The position numbers were made by a program, and so were the translations under genes. A stretch of DNA of 64,000 bases from an uncultured Lachnospiraceae bacterium (GTDB lineage: Bacteria; Bacillota; Clostridia; Lachnospirales; Lachnospiraceae). The notes below the pieces were generated by a model. The model was given only the letters and a program-made list of their open reading frames with translations. It searched no databases and was not told where the DNA came from. Of this stretch, positions 42,457 through 51,809 are shown piece by piece; within the stretch, counting starts at the first letter, position 1; each line of letters opens with the position of its first letter. The DNA lies in assembly GCA_910577165.1 (NCBI GenBank), contig CAJTLX010000012.1, forward strand, positions 1 to 64,000. Direction: 5' to 3'.

Positions 42457-44277
42457 ATGAAAAATAACATTTTTAGTAATTATAAATTTATATTAAAATC
42501 CATTGGCAAGGCTTCCCCATCGCGGGTAGGGTTAACGATATTCTTTACTGTAATTAGCGATCTATTTTCCATATTCTACAATGTACTTTTCTTTGCCTAT
42601 TTTATGGACGCGGTGGAAAAAGGGAAAAGTATCGCCACAATCAGCAAGGTGTTGATTATTTTTATTTTATTTAACCTTGTATTCGAGCTGTTAAATTCTT
42701 ATTATAATCAGGCGTATATTCCCAAAAATAATATTAAGCTCTCGCTGTTTTTTAGAAATATGATCTATAAAAAAATTATGGCCGTTGATATAGAATGCTT
42801 TGATAACCCCAAATACTATGATAATGTAACCTTTGCATTAAATGATCTATTTGACCGGGTGGACAGTATCCTAAATAATATCGCCCAGTTTATTTCCCAT
42901 TCCTGCTGTGTTATTGTGCTGATCGGATATTTTGCACAGATTGATTTTGCTATTGTAATGATATCCCTTATCTCTGTATTGACCGGATTGTTTTTTGAAC
43001 CCCTTATGAATAAACGCAGATACCAGTATACAAATGAAAGTTTAAATTATCAGCGAAAATATGATTATATAAAAAGAATTTCCATTCAGGCGGAATGCGC
43101 GGGAGAATTAAGAACGACGAATGTGAAAAATGTTCTGAATAGGATGCTTGACGATGCATTTTTGGGACTGGGGACGCTTGTTAAAAAATATTATCGAGGG
43201 ATAACCATACTTGACAGCATTCAGGCCCTTTTCGGATTTGGCATTGTATCCTGTATTACAACACTTATCTCAATCTATAGGATCATCGTTGATCAAACGG
43301 TAACCATTGCAATGTTCCTGCCCCTGATGGGAGCGATCGCACAATTTACCTGGAGAGCGTCCTCGGTGATTGGCTGTTTTACCAATATTTTAAATGATAA
43401 TATCTACCTGAACAAATTTAATGAGTTTTATCAATATAAACCGAGGATAGTATCGAGCAGGGAAGAAATAGTGGATACATCTTTTTCGGGAATAAAAATA
43501 GATCATCTATATTTTAAGTACAATGAAGATGATCATTATATCCTGAAAGATATCTGCATGGAAATTCGACCGGGACAAAAGATCGCTCTGGTCGGGTACA
43601 ATGGAGCGGGAAAATCTACACTGATCCATCTGATTCTGCGCCTGTACGATCCGAATCAGGGCAGTATCTTCTACAATGGTAAAAATATTTGTGATTATAA
43701 GATAAAAGACTATCGCGAAAAATATGGAATTATTTTCCAGGATATCAATGTGTATGCCGCGAGCATCGGTCAAAATATCGCGATGGATACGAAGAGTTAT
43801 TCGGATGAAGAGATGCAAAAGATAATGGATTCGCTTCATCTGAAGGAAAAAATAAATCATGATAAAGAAGGATTTAACACACAGCTAACCCATGAATTAT
43901 CCGAGTCGGGAGAAATGCTCTCCATTGGTCAGTGCCAGTGCTTGGCTCTTGCAAGAATCTTTATCCATCCCAAAAAGCAGCTCTATATTTTGGATGAGCC
44001 TACTAGCGCGCTCGATCCGATTGCAGAGGAGGAAATTTTTGAAACGATCAACAGTTATCTGACAGATAAGACGGTTATCTATATTTCCCATCGATTTTCC
44101 GCATCGAAGATAGCGGACAGAATTTATTTTATGGAGGAGGGACAAATTGCTGAGCAGGGAACACATGAGGAATTGATCCTTCAACATGGGAAATATGTGG
44201 ATATGTTTAATTTGCAGGCAAAATATTATCGAAGTGATAAGGAAACGACACTAAAGGAAAAATGCAAAAATTTTTAA
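42457..44277 (+). CDS. ABC exporter half-transporter (transmembrane plus ATPase), first subunit
   Basis: 606 residues: an exporter-type six-helix membrane domain in residues 1 to about 320 and an ATPase in the rest. Walker A GYNGAGKSTLI, Q-loop FQDIN, a signature reading LSIGQCQCLALA (Ile in place of the first Gly of LSGGQ), Walker B LYILDEPTSALD and H-loop YISHRFS. It starts with AGGGAGG, 26 bases behind its partner's neighbour space, and is followed by a second half-transporter. Such pairs form heterodimeric exporters; the altered signature suggests one degenerate ATP site. Probably exports a toxic compound or peptide. Confidence 0.88.
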   Translation: MKNNIFSNYKFILKSIGKASPSRVGLTIFFTVISDLFSIFYNVLFFAYFMDAVEKGKSIATISKVLIIFILFNLVFELLNSYYNQAYIPKNNIKLSLFFRNMIYKKIMAVDIECFDNPKYYDNVTFALNDLFDRVDSILNNIAQFISHSCCVIVLIGYFAQIDFAIVMISLISVLTGLFFEPLMNKRRYQYTNESLNYQRKYDYIKRISIQAECAGELRTTNVKNVLNRMLDDAFLGLGTLVKKYYRGITILDSIQALFGFGIVSCITTLISIYRIIVDQTVTIAMFLPLMGAIAQFTWRASSVIGCFTNILNDNIYLNKFNEFYQYKPRIVSSREEIVDTSFSGIKIDHLYFKYNEDDHYILKDICMEIRPGQKIALVGYNGAGKSTLIHLILRLYDPNQGSIFYNGKNICDYKIKDYREKYGIIFQDINVYAASIGQNIAMDTKSYSDEEMQKIMDSLHLKEKINHDKEGFNTQLTHELSESGEMLSIGQCQCLALARIFIHPKKQLYILDEPTSALDPIAEEEIFETINSYLTDKTVIYISHRFSASKIADRIYFMEEGQIAEQGTHEELILQHGKYVDMFNLQAKYYRSDKETTLKEKCKNF

Positions 44278-44305
44278 GTTGCCGTGAAACGGCGGGGGGA
44301 TAATA

Positions 44306-46117
44306 ATGAAAAAAGTATTACATAGTAATCTGTATATGTTAAAAATATTTTTTAGCGCAGTTCCATTGTATTCTGTCGGCTATGCATTGGTGATTATAGC
44401 CCGAAGTATACTGTTCAATACTATTGGAAATGTTCTATTTATACAGTATATTGTTAAGTCGGTGGAATTTGCTATTGATTATCCTGAAAAAACACCGGGG
44501 ACTTTAACCCAGTTGATTGTGATAATTTGCATATATTATGGGCTGGTAATTCTGTTTAATACGGTTATTGAGGGGATATTTAACAATAGTTTGAGGAAAA
44601 ATGCAGAGATCAGGATCAATCATATTTTTACAAAAATGATGTTTGAAAAGTCTTCCTCCATCGATCTGAGCTGCTATGACAATCAGAAATATTATAATGA
44701 TCTGGTGGTGGCCAATAATGAATCAAATAGCAGAGCATGGAACACTTACAAAAATTTTGTCCGGTTGGTGGAAAACTTATTGGTATTGTTATCGCTGTTT
44801 TATATTATCCGCTCGCTGGATTTTGTTGTTTTTATTCTAGCACTTGTGATTAATGTTCTCTCCTTTCTGTATCAGATTAAGCTTAATCGGATCAACGGGG
44901 AAATTTATAACAGGACAATGCCCTATAACAAGGAAATTGATTATGTCAATCGAATATTTTTCTTAAAGCAAAATGCGAAGGATATCAAAATTACAAATAT
45001 TGGAAATTTATTATTGGATAAATTAACCTCTTCCTCAAAAAAGCTTGGCGAGATTCATACCGTTTACGGAGCAAAAAAGACGATTGTCTGCTCCGGCGAT
45101 AATTTGATAAAGAAGATCCTTGGCGATTTTGTGACATTATTTTATCTTGCCTATATGGTGCTGGTAAAATATGCTTATACTTTTGATGTGATGACGGCTC
45201 TGTGGAATGCCTATGGAACAATAAAAGGAAATATGAGTAATTTTGTCAATTCAGTAAAGGAATTACATAATAATAGTATATATATTGAAAAATTTATCCA
45301 TTTTATGGAAATGGAAAATGACATCGTATCGGATAAGGGGCTGAAAAACAATGTCGGTGCGCCGATCACCATTGAGTTTGTCGATGTATCTTTCTCCTAT
45401 GATGGAGAACATAAAATTTTAGATGGATTAAATCTAAAGATCAAGGCAAATGAAAGAGTGGCTATTGTCGGCAGCAATGGCGCGGGCAAAAGTACACTTG
45501 TCAAGCTGCTGTTAAGATTGTATGATCCGGATCACGGAAAAATTTTGGTAAATGGAATCGATATCAGAGACTACGATGTGGAGTTTTACCGAAAAAGGAT
45601 ATGCAGTATATTGATGCAAAACTTTCAACTGTTTGCGCTGACGCTGTATGAGAATGTAAAAATGGATCTTGTTGACGAAGAGGAAAGTGCCAACCTGGAT
45701 AAGGCATTTTCTATGGTCGGGTTAGACGATGTGATAGAATCTCTTCCCGGTAAGGGGGAGAGCGATTATTCAAGAGAATTTAGTGATGATGGTGTGGTAT
45801 TTTCGGGGGGACAAAGACAAAAACTGGCACTGGCCAGAGTATTATTAAGTGATAAAAAAATGGTGATTTTAGATGAGCCATCGAGCGCGTTAGACCCTAA
45901 GGCGGAAAGTGAGTTTAATGAACTGGTATTTCATATGCTGTCAGGCAGGACAATTATTATTATTTCCCATCGGCTATCCACAACGAAAATGGCGGATCGA
46001 ATTATTTTGATTCAGGGGGGAAAAGTCGCGGAGGATGGTTCACACAGTGAATTGATAGGGCGCGATGGCATATATGCCAAAATGTTTGAAATGCAGTCCA
46101 GGAGGTATAGAGATTAA
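44306..46117 (+). CDS. ABC exporter half-transporter, second subunit
   Basis: 603 residues with an N-terminal exporter-type membrane domain and an ATPase: Walker A VGSNGAGKSTLVK, Q-loop LMQNF, signature FSGGQRQKLALARVLL, Walker B MVILDEPSSALD and H-loop IIISHRLS. Its signature is canonical, so this subunit's ATP site is complete, in contrast to the first subunit. It is separated from it by 28 bases that contain a small hairpin (GCCGTGAAACGGC). It likely pairs with the preceding gene product. Confidence 0.88.
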   Translation: MKKVLHSNLYMLKIFFSAVPLYSVGYALVIIARSILFNTIGNVLFIQYIVKSVEFAIDYPEKTPGTLTQLIVIICIYYGLVILFNTVIEGIFNNSLRKNAEIRINHIFTKMMFEKSSSIDLSCYDNQKYYNDLVVANNESNSRAWNTYKNFVRLVENLLVLLSLFYIIRSLDFVVFILALVINVLSFLYQIKLNRINGEIYNRTMPYNKEIDYVNRIFFLKQNAKDIKITNIGNLLLDKLTSSSKKLGEIHTVYGAKKTIVCSGDNLIKKILGDFVTLFYLAYMVLVKYAYTFDVMTALWNAYGTIKGNMSNFVNSVKELHNNSIYIEKFIHFMEMENDIVSDKGLKNNVGAPITIEFVDVSFSYDGEHKILDGLNLKIKANERVAIVGSNGAGKSTLVKLLLRLYDPDHGKILVNGIDIRDYDVEFYRKRICSILMQNFQLFALTLYENVKMDLVDEEESANLDKAFSMVGLDDVIESLPGKGESDYSREFSDDGVVFSGGQRQKLALARVLLSDKKMVILDEPSSALDPKAESEFNELVFHMLSGRTIIIISHRLSTTKMADRIILIQGGKVAEDGSHSELIGRDGIYAKMFEMQSRRYRD

Positions 46118-46119
46118 AA

Positions 46120-48642
46120 ATGCAGAAATATATTACAATCAAAGGTGCGAGGGAAAATAATTTAAAAAATATCAGTTTAAAGATCCCCAGAAATAAGATT
46201 ACCGCAGTGGTCGGAGTTTCCGGATCGGGCAAGTCTTCCCTGATTATCGATATATTGCAAAAGGAAAGTATGCGGCAGCTTTTTGATACTTTTGGGGGAG
46301 TAAACCAGGTCAAAAAACCTTTGGTGGACAGTATTGAAGGATTGTCCCCCGTTGTCTATATCGACCAGCATATCACAAACCGCAATCCCCGCTCAACCAT
46401 TGGGACGGCAAGCGATATCCTAAAAGCGATCCGGTTGTTGTTTGCCCAGGCAGGAGTCCGCAAATGTAGTTATTGCGGGAATAAAATCCTTCCGATTATC
46501 TCAGAGTATAAGGATGATTTTTACTGTTCCGATGAAGTGAATAATCCATCCGAGATTTTAAGAGATCAATGTCCTATCTGCGGGCAGGAGGTAAGAAAAT
46601 TTCGAATGTCCGATTTTTCCTATAATAATCCAAATGGCGCGTGCCCAAAATGCCATGGAATCGGTCAGATTCACAGCGTGGACAAAAGCGTTACGATCGA
46701 TGAAGAATTGTCGGTTTATGATGGAGCATTGAAGAGCTGGGGAAAAAGTGAGATTAAGATGTATGTCCCCATTGTTCTTGAAGCAAGTAAGTACTATGGA
46801 TTTGCATTCGATCCAAAGGAAAAAATAAAGAATCTTTCCCCGGAGGCAAAAGCGTTTCTCTATTATGGGAATGATGATCCGCGCTTTACCAAATATTATC
46901 CAAGCTTGGCAAGACCGAGCGAAAAAAAATATTTGTTTATGGGATTGATAAACGAGATGGAAAGCAGATATGAACAATTATTGGACAATGAGGACTGGAC
47001 GGGGCGTTTTGGCAAGTTTATGACGCAGGTAGAATGTCCGGAATGCAATGGCAGCAGGCTGGCAAAAGACCTTGAGATGGTGGAAGTTTACGGGGTATCA
47101 ATAAATCAGTTGATGCTCTATTCCCTTCGGGAAATACAAGATTGGATATTGGGTTATAAAGAATACAGTAAAAACTTAATGGAGTATCAGATTGTCGGAG
47201 AAGTTGTAGAATTAATTATAGGGAAGATCAATGAATTGATTGAATTGGGATTGGGGTATTTATCCCTGTCAAGATCCATTGTTTCCCTATCGTTTGGCGA
47301 ACATCAAAGACTGCGTGTGGCAAATATTTTAGGTTCTAATTTAACAGAAATGATCTATATTTTTGATGAGCCAACCATAGGTTTGCATCCCTCGGATAAT
47401 CATATGATAATTGATGCTATCAATGCATTAAAAGAGAAAGGCAACACCGTGATTATTATAGAGCATGATGTGGATTTAATTAAAAAAGCTGATTATATTG
47501 TGGAAATTGGACCGGGAGCAGGAACAAATGGTGGACAATTGCTGTTTGCCGGAACGATGGAGGAGTTTTTAAAATCAGAAAATTCGATAATGAAAAACTA
47601 TTTGCTAAAGAAGTATAATCCCTTAAAAGAGACCGGTTCTGCGCGGGGTGAGTGGATAAAAATAAGAAATGCCAGAAAGCATAATCTAAAAAATATCAAT
47701 GTCGATATCGCATTACATCATATCAATGTGGTGACAGGTGTGTCCGGAAGCGGGAAATCTTCTCTGGTTTTTGATGTGCTTGTGGAGGCATTTGAAAACT
47801 ATTACAAAAAGGGCATTAAGGACGAAAATATTAAAGGGTATGAGAAAATTGACAATCTTATCTGTATGTCGCAAAAGCCAATCAGTAAGGGGGCAAGGTC
47901 AAATATCGCGACATATACCGATATCTACACGGATATTCGAAAGCTTTTTGAAAAACAGCCGAAAGCCAAAGAATTGGGGTTGGATAAAAGAGATTTTTCG
48001 TTTAATGTCCGGGGCGGACGCTGTGAACATTGTGAAGGACAGGGGACGGTTGAATTAAATATGGTGTTGATGCCGACAATGGAAGTTTTATGTCCGGTAT
48101 GCAGGGGGAAACGTTTTAATCAAAACATCCTGGAAGTAAAATATAAAGATAAAAGTATTACCGATATTTTAAATACTACCTGTGATAATGCACTGCCTTT
48201 ATTTTGTGATGTTCCTAATATATATAGGGTACTGAAAGCAATAAGTGATATCGGATTGGGCTATCTGGCGATAGGACATCAATTAAATCAATTGTCCGGC
48301 GGAGAATGTCAGAGAATTCGACTTGTCAGGGAGCTTTCCCAAAATAAAAGGGGGAAGAACCTGTATGTATTTGATGAACCGACTACGGGGCTGCATCCGA
48401 GAGATATCGAGAAATTGGTTTTGATAATGAAGAGGTTAAAGAAGAATGGGCATACATTGATTGTAATAGAGCATAATCTTGATCTTATGCTGGAGGCGGA
48501 TCATATTATTGATTTGGGAACTGGTGGGGGAGAGGAAGGAGGCAAGTTAATTTATCAGGGAAGTGTTGGCGGTTTGCTGATGAAACCGGAATCGCGCACA
48601 GGCCGATGTATTAAGGAGTATATTTCTCAGACCGGGAAATAA
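46120..48642 (+). CDS. UvrA-like ABC protein (UvrA2/DrrC type)
   Basis: 840 residues, shorter than UvrA (about 940). Two ATPase halves: Walker A GVSGSGKSSLIID near residue 33 and GVSGSGKSSLVFD near 540; signatures LSFGEHQRLRVA and LSGGECQRIRLV; Walker B IYIFDEPTIGLH and LYVFDEPTTGLH. Zinc knuckles: CSYCGN, CPICGQE, CPKCHG, CPECNG, CEHCEG and CPVCRG. A UvrA2-like architecture of this kind is used in self-protection against DNA-binding antibiotics (DrrC). Start is 2 bases after the ABC gene stop, with AGGAGG inside that gene, so it is in the same operon. Confidence 0.85.
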   Translation: MQKYITIKGARENNLKNISLKIPRNKITAVVGVSGSGKSSLIIDILQKESMRQLFDTFGGVNQVKKPLVDSIEGLSPVVYIDQHITNRNPRSTIGTASDILKAIRLLFAQAGVRKCSYCGNKILPIISEYKDDFYCSDEVNNPSEILRDQCPICGQEVRKFRMSDFSYNNPNGACPKCHGIGQIHSVDKSVTIDEELSVYDGALKSWGKSEIKMYVPIVLEASKYYGFAFDPKEKIKNLSPEAKAFLYYGNDDPRFTKYYPSLARPSEKKYLFMGLINEMESRYEQLLDNEDWTGRFGKFMTQVECPECNGSRLAKDLEMVEVYGVSINQLMLYSLREIQDWILGYKEYSKNLMEYQIVGEVVELIIGKINELIELGLGYLSLSRSIVSLSFGEHQRLRVANILGSNLTEMIYIFDEPTIGLHPSDNHMIIDAINALKEKGNTVIIIEHDVDLIKKADYIVEIGPGAGTNGGQLLFAGTMEEFLKSENSIMKNYLLKKYNPLKETGSARGEWIKIRNARKHNLKNINVDIALHHINVVTGVSGSGKSSLVFDVLVEAFENYYKKGIKDENIKGYEKIDNLICMSQKPISKGARSNIATYTDIYTDIRKLFEKQPKAKELGLDKRDFSFNVRGGRCEHCEGQGTVELNMVLMPTMEVLCPVCRGKRFNQNILEVKYKDKSITDILNTTCDNALPLFCDVPNIYRVLKAISDIGLGYLAIGHQLNQLSGGECQRIRLVRELSQNKRGKNLYVFDEPTTGLHPRDIEKLVLIMKRLKKNGHTLIVIEHNLDLMLEADHIIDLGTGGGEEGGKLIYQGSVGGLLMKPESRTGRCIKEYISQTGK

Positions 48643-48647
48643 AAAAA

Positions 48648-48717
48648 CTTATATTAGTATACCATTAAAAAAAGAAAACCTTATACTGGCACACCATCTT
48701 TTGAAAAATGCTATAAT
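48648..48717 (+). promoter_or_regulatory. tandem MerR-type operators and promoter of the phosphotransferase gene
   Basis: Two copies of the motif lie 32 bp apart, about three helical turns (48648-48665, CTTATATTAGTATACCAT; 48680-48697, CTTATACTGGCACACCAT). TATAAT at 48712-48717 follows a 19-bp gap from the -35-like TGGCAC. The copy of the motif before the exporter operon is very similar, so one regulator probably controls both. Confidence 0.6.
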
Positions 48718-48757
48718 AAAAAGCAGATATGCTTAAATAAAAAAAGGAGGCTTTAAA

Positions 48758-49732
48758 ATGAATATTCAGGAGGCAAAACAGTATTTAAATAATCATGGGG
48801 AGAAGTTGCTTACGGGTGGGATCAGCGGGGCTAAAGTATATGATATTGCGGGGAAATATGTGCTGAAATGCGTATCCAGAGCGGATCTTGAAAATGATGC
48901 ACAGTATGATACTTATAAAAGGGAAGCGATCTGGTATAAATATGCCAACAGCGAAAAAAAGGGAGATCGTTTAAATTATCTGCCGGAAACTCTTGATATA
49001 TGCTCTACGGAGGAGGAAACATCCGTTTTGATGAAGTGTTATTTTCCAATTTTGCAAAAATTTGATACGGAATTGTTAAAAAAGATTATGGAGGCACTTG
49101 CCGCTGTGCATACCACCGATATTCCGGAGTTTTTGGGACAGATACAAAAGTCCAGCGCGAGATCACAGGGGGAAGATGAGCAGCGCGGAGGGGCAAATTT
49201 ACTTTCAGAGGAGCAAATTTCTGCCTCCGTTGCGGGATGGTGTAGCGTGCTTGACGAACATCCGGGGATTTTTTCAGAAACTCCGTTAAAGCAACTTGCC
49301 GAGAAAATTAACGATATTATTTTGTGGCATGAACAGGAGGAGTCCGTGTTAAATCACGGTGATTTTCATAGGGATAATCTGCTTTTGGATGGAAATGGAA
49401 ATATTCTTATCTGTGATTGGCAAGGAATTAGCGTGGGTGCGGCATCCGGAGATCTAAGTTTCTTTTTTAGTAGACTGAGCGCGGATGGTATTTATTTAGA
49501 TGAAAAACAGGCAGTGGAGTTTTATGTGCAGGCGATTAAGCGGCTTTCTGGGAAAATTCTTTTGCCAGAGGAGATCTCCCTCCATATGGATGCGGCGGAT
49601 ATTATTACTTCCTTTGTGTTCTGGCATGAGTATCTGCATGGAAATAATGTGGACAGAGTGCGTGGAATTTACGGGAAAATGGTGGATAAATTTCAGAAGT
49701 TTGTGGATTTTGAGGAAAAAAATTTGCTTTAA
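48758..49732 (+). CDS. APH-type phosphotransferase (antibiotic or choline kinase-like)
   Basis: 324 residues. The APH/ChoK fold is visible: an N-terminal Gly-rich loop (TGGISGAKVYDI) with Lys in KYVLKCV, then the catalytic motif VLNHGDFHRDNLLLDG (HxDxxxxN, Brenner box) at about residue 205 and the DFG-equivalent ILICDWQGIS near 228, followed by GAASGDLSFFFSR. This is typical of aminoglycoside and related phosphotransferases. AGGAGG upstream. Its MerR-type promoter matches the exporter operon's, suggesting a shared response to one compound; the substrate is unknown. Confidence 0.82.
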   Translation: MNIQEAKQYLNNHGEKLLTGGISGAKVYDIAGKYVLKCVSRADLENDAQYDTYKREAIWYKYANSEKKGDRLNYLPETLDICSTEEETSVLMKCYFPILQKFDTELLKKIMEALAAVHTTDIPEFLGQIQKSSARSQGEDEQRGGANLLSEEQISASVAGWCSVLDEHPGIFSETPLKQLAEKINDIILWHEQEESVLNHGDFHRDNLLLDGNGNILICDWQGISVGAASGDLSFFFSRLSADGIYLDEKQAVEFYVQAIKRLSGKILLPEEISLHMDAADIITSFVFWHEYLHGNNVDRVRGIYGKMVDKFQKFVDFEEKNLL

Positions 49733-49772
49733 TTAGATTTTTGGGAATAGTTTCATTAACTGCATAAAAATA

Positions 49773-49820
49773 GAGCCGCAAACTCGAATTTTTTTAAGAA
49801 TCGAGTTCGCGGCTTGTATA
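49773..49820. terminator. strong terminator after the phosphotransferase gene
   Basis: A 14-bp stem with one mismatch (AGCCGCAAACTCGA paired with TCGAGTTCGCGGCT) and a T-rich loop separates the convergent phosphotransferase and HicB-relic genes. It likely ends both transcripts. Confidence 0.65.
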
Positions 49821-49839
49821 ATTATATTCCCTTTTTGTT

Positions 49840-50217
49840 TTATCCAACATGTAGTCTTTCTTTTAATGCGTCCTGCAATACACGCGATAAGTTTAGTCCG
49901 GACTCGATCACTTGATCATCCATCCATTTTGGTATACTGACTGTCCGTTTCACTGTATGGTTATCTTTAATATCAGCACGAATTAAATTAATAAATTTTC
50001 CTTGTGCCATTTCGAATTCCCCAAAGCTGTTTGCTGATGGAATAGATTGTTTTTTATCAATAAGGTATTCTATCCATTGTGTTAATGCAGATTGTGCCAT
50101 GTACATAGCATTTCCCAAAGATTTGCCCTCACTAATACAACCAGGTAAATCAGGAAAGGTAATAGAAAAAGAACCATCATCTCGTTCTATTTTGTATCCG
50201 GCAGCTTCTACCTTCCT
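49840..50217 (-). pseudogene. hicB: HicB-type antitoxin without a start codon
   Basis: The frame from 50217 down encodes a typical HicB core: GYKIERDDGSFSITFPDLPG, then CISEGKSLGNAMYMAQSAL and a C-terminal ribbon-helix-helix-like DNA-binding part (TVKRTVSIPKWMDDQVIES, GLNLSRVLQDAL). But the N-terminus begins after a stop (TAA at 50218-50220) with no ATG, GTG or TTG nearby. The only alternative is a TTG within the sequence (50116-50118), giving a 92-aa C-terminal piece. The adjacent toxin gene is a fragment. So this is a decayed antitoxin, possibly still producing the DNA-binding part. Confidence 0.65.
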
Positions 50218-50320
50218 TTATGACTTTTATAAATTTTCTAAGAGTGTTTTAATCCAAAATTATAAGATGAACAATTTAATCTCTTTGAGTAATTCATGTA
50301 TTAACTCTCTAGAACTCTAA
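50218..50320 (-). pseudogene. hicA: HicA toxin remnant
   Basis: On the minus strand, just upstream of the HicB frame, about 100 bases read as two pieces of a HicA toxin: an N-terminal piece (SSRELIHELLKEIK) at about 50275-50316, and in a different frame a C-terminal piece (IKTLLENL followed by stop). The central RNA-binding part with its conserved His is absent. Length (about 30 of 60 residues) shows internal deletion. The assignment rests on these short matches plus HicB next door, so it is moderate. Confidence 0.5.
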
Positions 50321-50430
50321 TATATCATTAACTTAGCATTTCGTCAAGTTTTAAACATTGATAAATTTTTTCTTGTATTTTTTGCTGTAATGTGCTATCT
50401 TTAAAGGCAAAATCAAAGGGGGGAGGCAAA

Positions 50431-50994
50431 ATGGATTTGGACGATATGGAAAATAGTTCCAAAATTCGACTGCGCAAGCCAAAGATGCATGATGCGGAGC
50501 AGATTATGTCATTTAAAGCGGAAATTTTGGCAGTGGACCGCGGCGAGGATGCTTTTGCGGGCTGTGGGGAGCTAAGAGGAGCCGCCACAATGGAAGAATG
50601 GCTGGATATTTTAAGGGGCAGGGAGGAGGAGAAAACCGTGCCGGAGGGCATGGTTCCCTCCACATCCTATGTTGTCGTGCGGGAAAGTGATGGGCGCATT
50701 GTTGGAATTATTGATCTGCGCTATCATATCAACCATCCTATTTTGGGGCTTTGGGGCGGGCATATGGGCTATACCGTGCGCCCCTCAGAGCGCGGCAAGG
50801 GATATGCAAAAGAAATGTTGCGGCAAAATCTGATCAATTGTCGGGCGCGGGGCTTAAAAAGAGTTATGGTAACTTGCTCCGAAACCAATGCCGCAAGTGA
50901 GAGAGTGATCCTTGCAAACGGGGGAGTTTATGAGAAAACCGTGGAAGTGGATGGGGAAAGAATAAAGAGGTACTGGATAGAAATTGTTTATTAA
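50431..50994 (+). CDS. GNAT-family N-acetyltransferase
   Basis: 187 residues with the acetyl-CoA-binding signature GYTVRPSERGKGYAKEMLR (the R-x-x-G-x-G/A pattern) in the C-terminal half and the fold's SERVILANGGVYEKT motif near the end. A GHMGYTVRPS strand precedes it. It is of the COG3981-like predicted acetyltransferase type. ATG 50431 has GGGGGAGG at a good distance upstream. The substrate is not predictable. It lies beside nucleoside phosphorylase and tryptophan synthase-like genes without obvious coupling. Confidence 0.82.
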   Translation: MDLDDMENSSKIRLRKPKMHDAEQIMSFKAEILAVDRGEDAFAGCGELRGAATMEEWLDILRGREEEKTVPEGMVPSTSYVVVRESDGRIVGIIDLRYHINHPILGLWGGHMGYTVRPSERGKGYAKEMLRQNLINCRARGLKRVMVTCSETNAASERVILANGGVYEKTVEVDGERIKRYWIEIVY

Positions 50995-51047
50995 AAAGGA
51001 AATGGCACCGTGAAGAGTTCTGTAGAATTTAAATTAAGGAGCAAAAT

Positions 51048-51809
51048 ATGGTATTGAAAGAATTTGATGAAAATAAACGGGCAGTGATCAACCCGGATGA
51101 TTTGATCACACCAGTGAAAGGAATGCCCAAAACGGCAGTTACCTGTTTTTCTAAAGAAACTTTTCAGCGCATGCTTGAGGTTTTTTTGGGGGAAAAGATC
51201 GCGAAGACTATGGTTGCCAATATGGAGATTCCCGTTTATAAGACAAGCTACAAGGGGATAGAATTGGCACTTTTTATGTCCGATGTGGGCGCGCCCGCCT
51301 GTGTTGCTGCACTGGAGGATGTCTTTGCGATGGGAGCGGAAAGGATTGTGATGTTTGGAACTTGCGGCGTACTTGATTCAGCGATCGAGGACTGTTCCAT
51401 TATTATTCCGAATGCTGCCGTCCGCGATGAGGGAACAAGTTTCCATTACGCGCCGCCTTCCGATGAAATTGAAGTTAATGCAAAATATATCGGGGCATTT
51501 CGGGAAATGCTTGATCAGATTGGATGTAGCTATACGGTCGGAAAAACTTGGACGACGGACGGCATATACCGCGAGACAAGGGCGAAAGTGGCAAAACGGA
51601 AGGAGGCGGGCTGCGTCTGTGTGGATATGGAATGCGCCGCTGTGGCGGCATTGGCACAGTTTCGCGGCAGGGATGTATTTCAGTTTTTCTATGCCGCTGA
51701 TAATCTGGACGGGGAAAACTGGGATATAAGGAGTCTTGGCAATCTGGCAAAGCTTTCCGAGAAAGATAAAGTAGCACTATTGGCGATGGATTTTGCAACG
51801 ATACTTTAA
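51048..51809 (+). CDS. nucleoside phosphorylase (uridine/purine phosphorylase family)
   Basis: 253 residues of the PNP_UDP_1 family. The phosphate-site features are present (SDVGAPACVAALEDVFAMGAERIVMFGTCG), followed by RDEGTSFHYAPP and GKTWTTDGIYRETRAK. The base- and ribose-binding region is VCVDMECAAVAALAQF, where the Met-Glu contact ribose in uridine phosphorylases. It catalyses phosphorolysis of nucleosides to ribose-1-phosphate and base, in the cytosol. Uridine phosphorylase-like is likely but specificity cannot be fixed. Confidence 0.8.
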   Translation: MVLKEFDENKRAVINPDDLITPVKGMPKTAVTCFSKETFQRMLEVFLGEKIAKTMVANMEIPVYKTSYKGIELALFMSDVGAPACVAALEDVFAMGAERIVMFGTCGVLDSAIEDCSIIIPNAAVRDEGTSFHYAPPSDEIEVNAKYIGAFREMLDQIGCSYTVGKTWTTDGIYRETRAKVAKRKEAGCVCVDMECAAVAALAQFRGRDVFQFFYAADNLDGENWDIRSLGNLAKLSEKDKVALLAMDFATIL

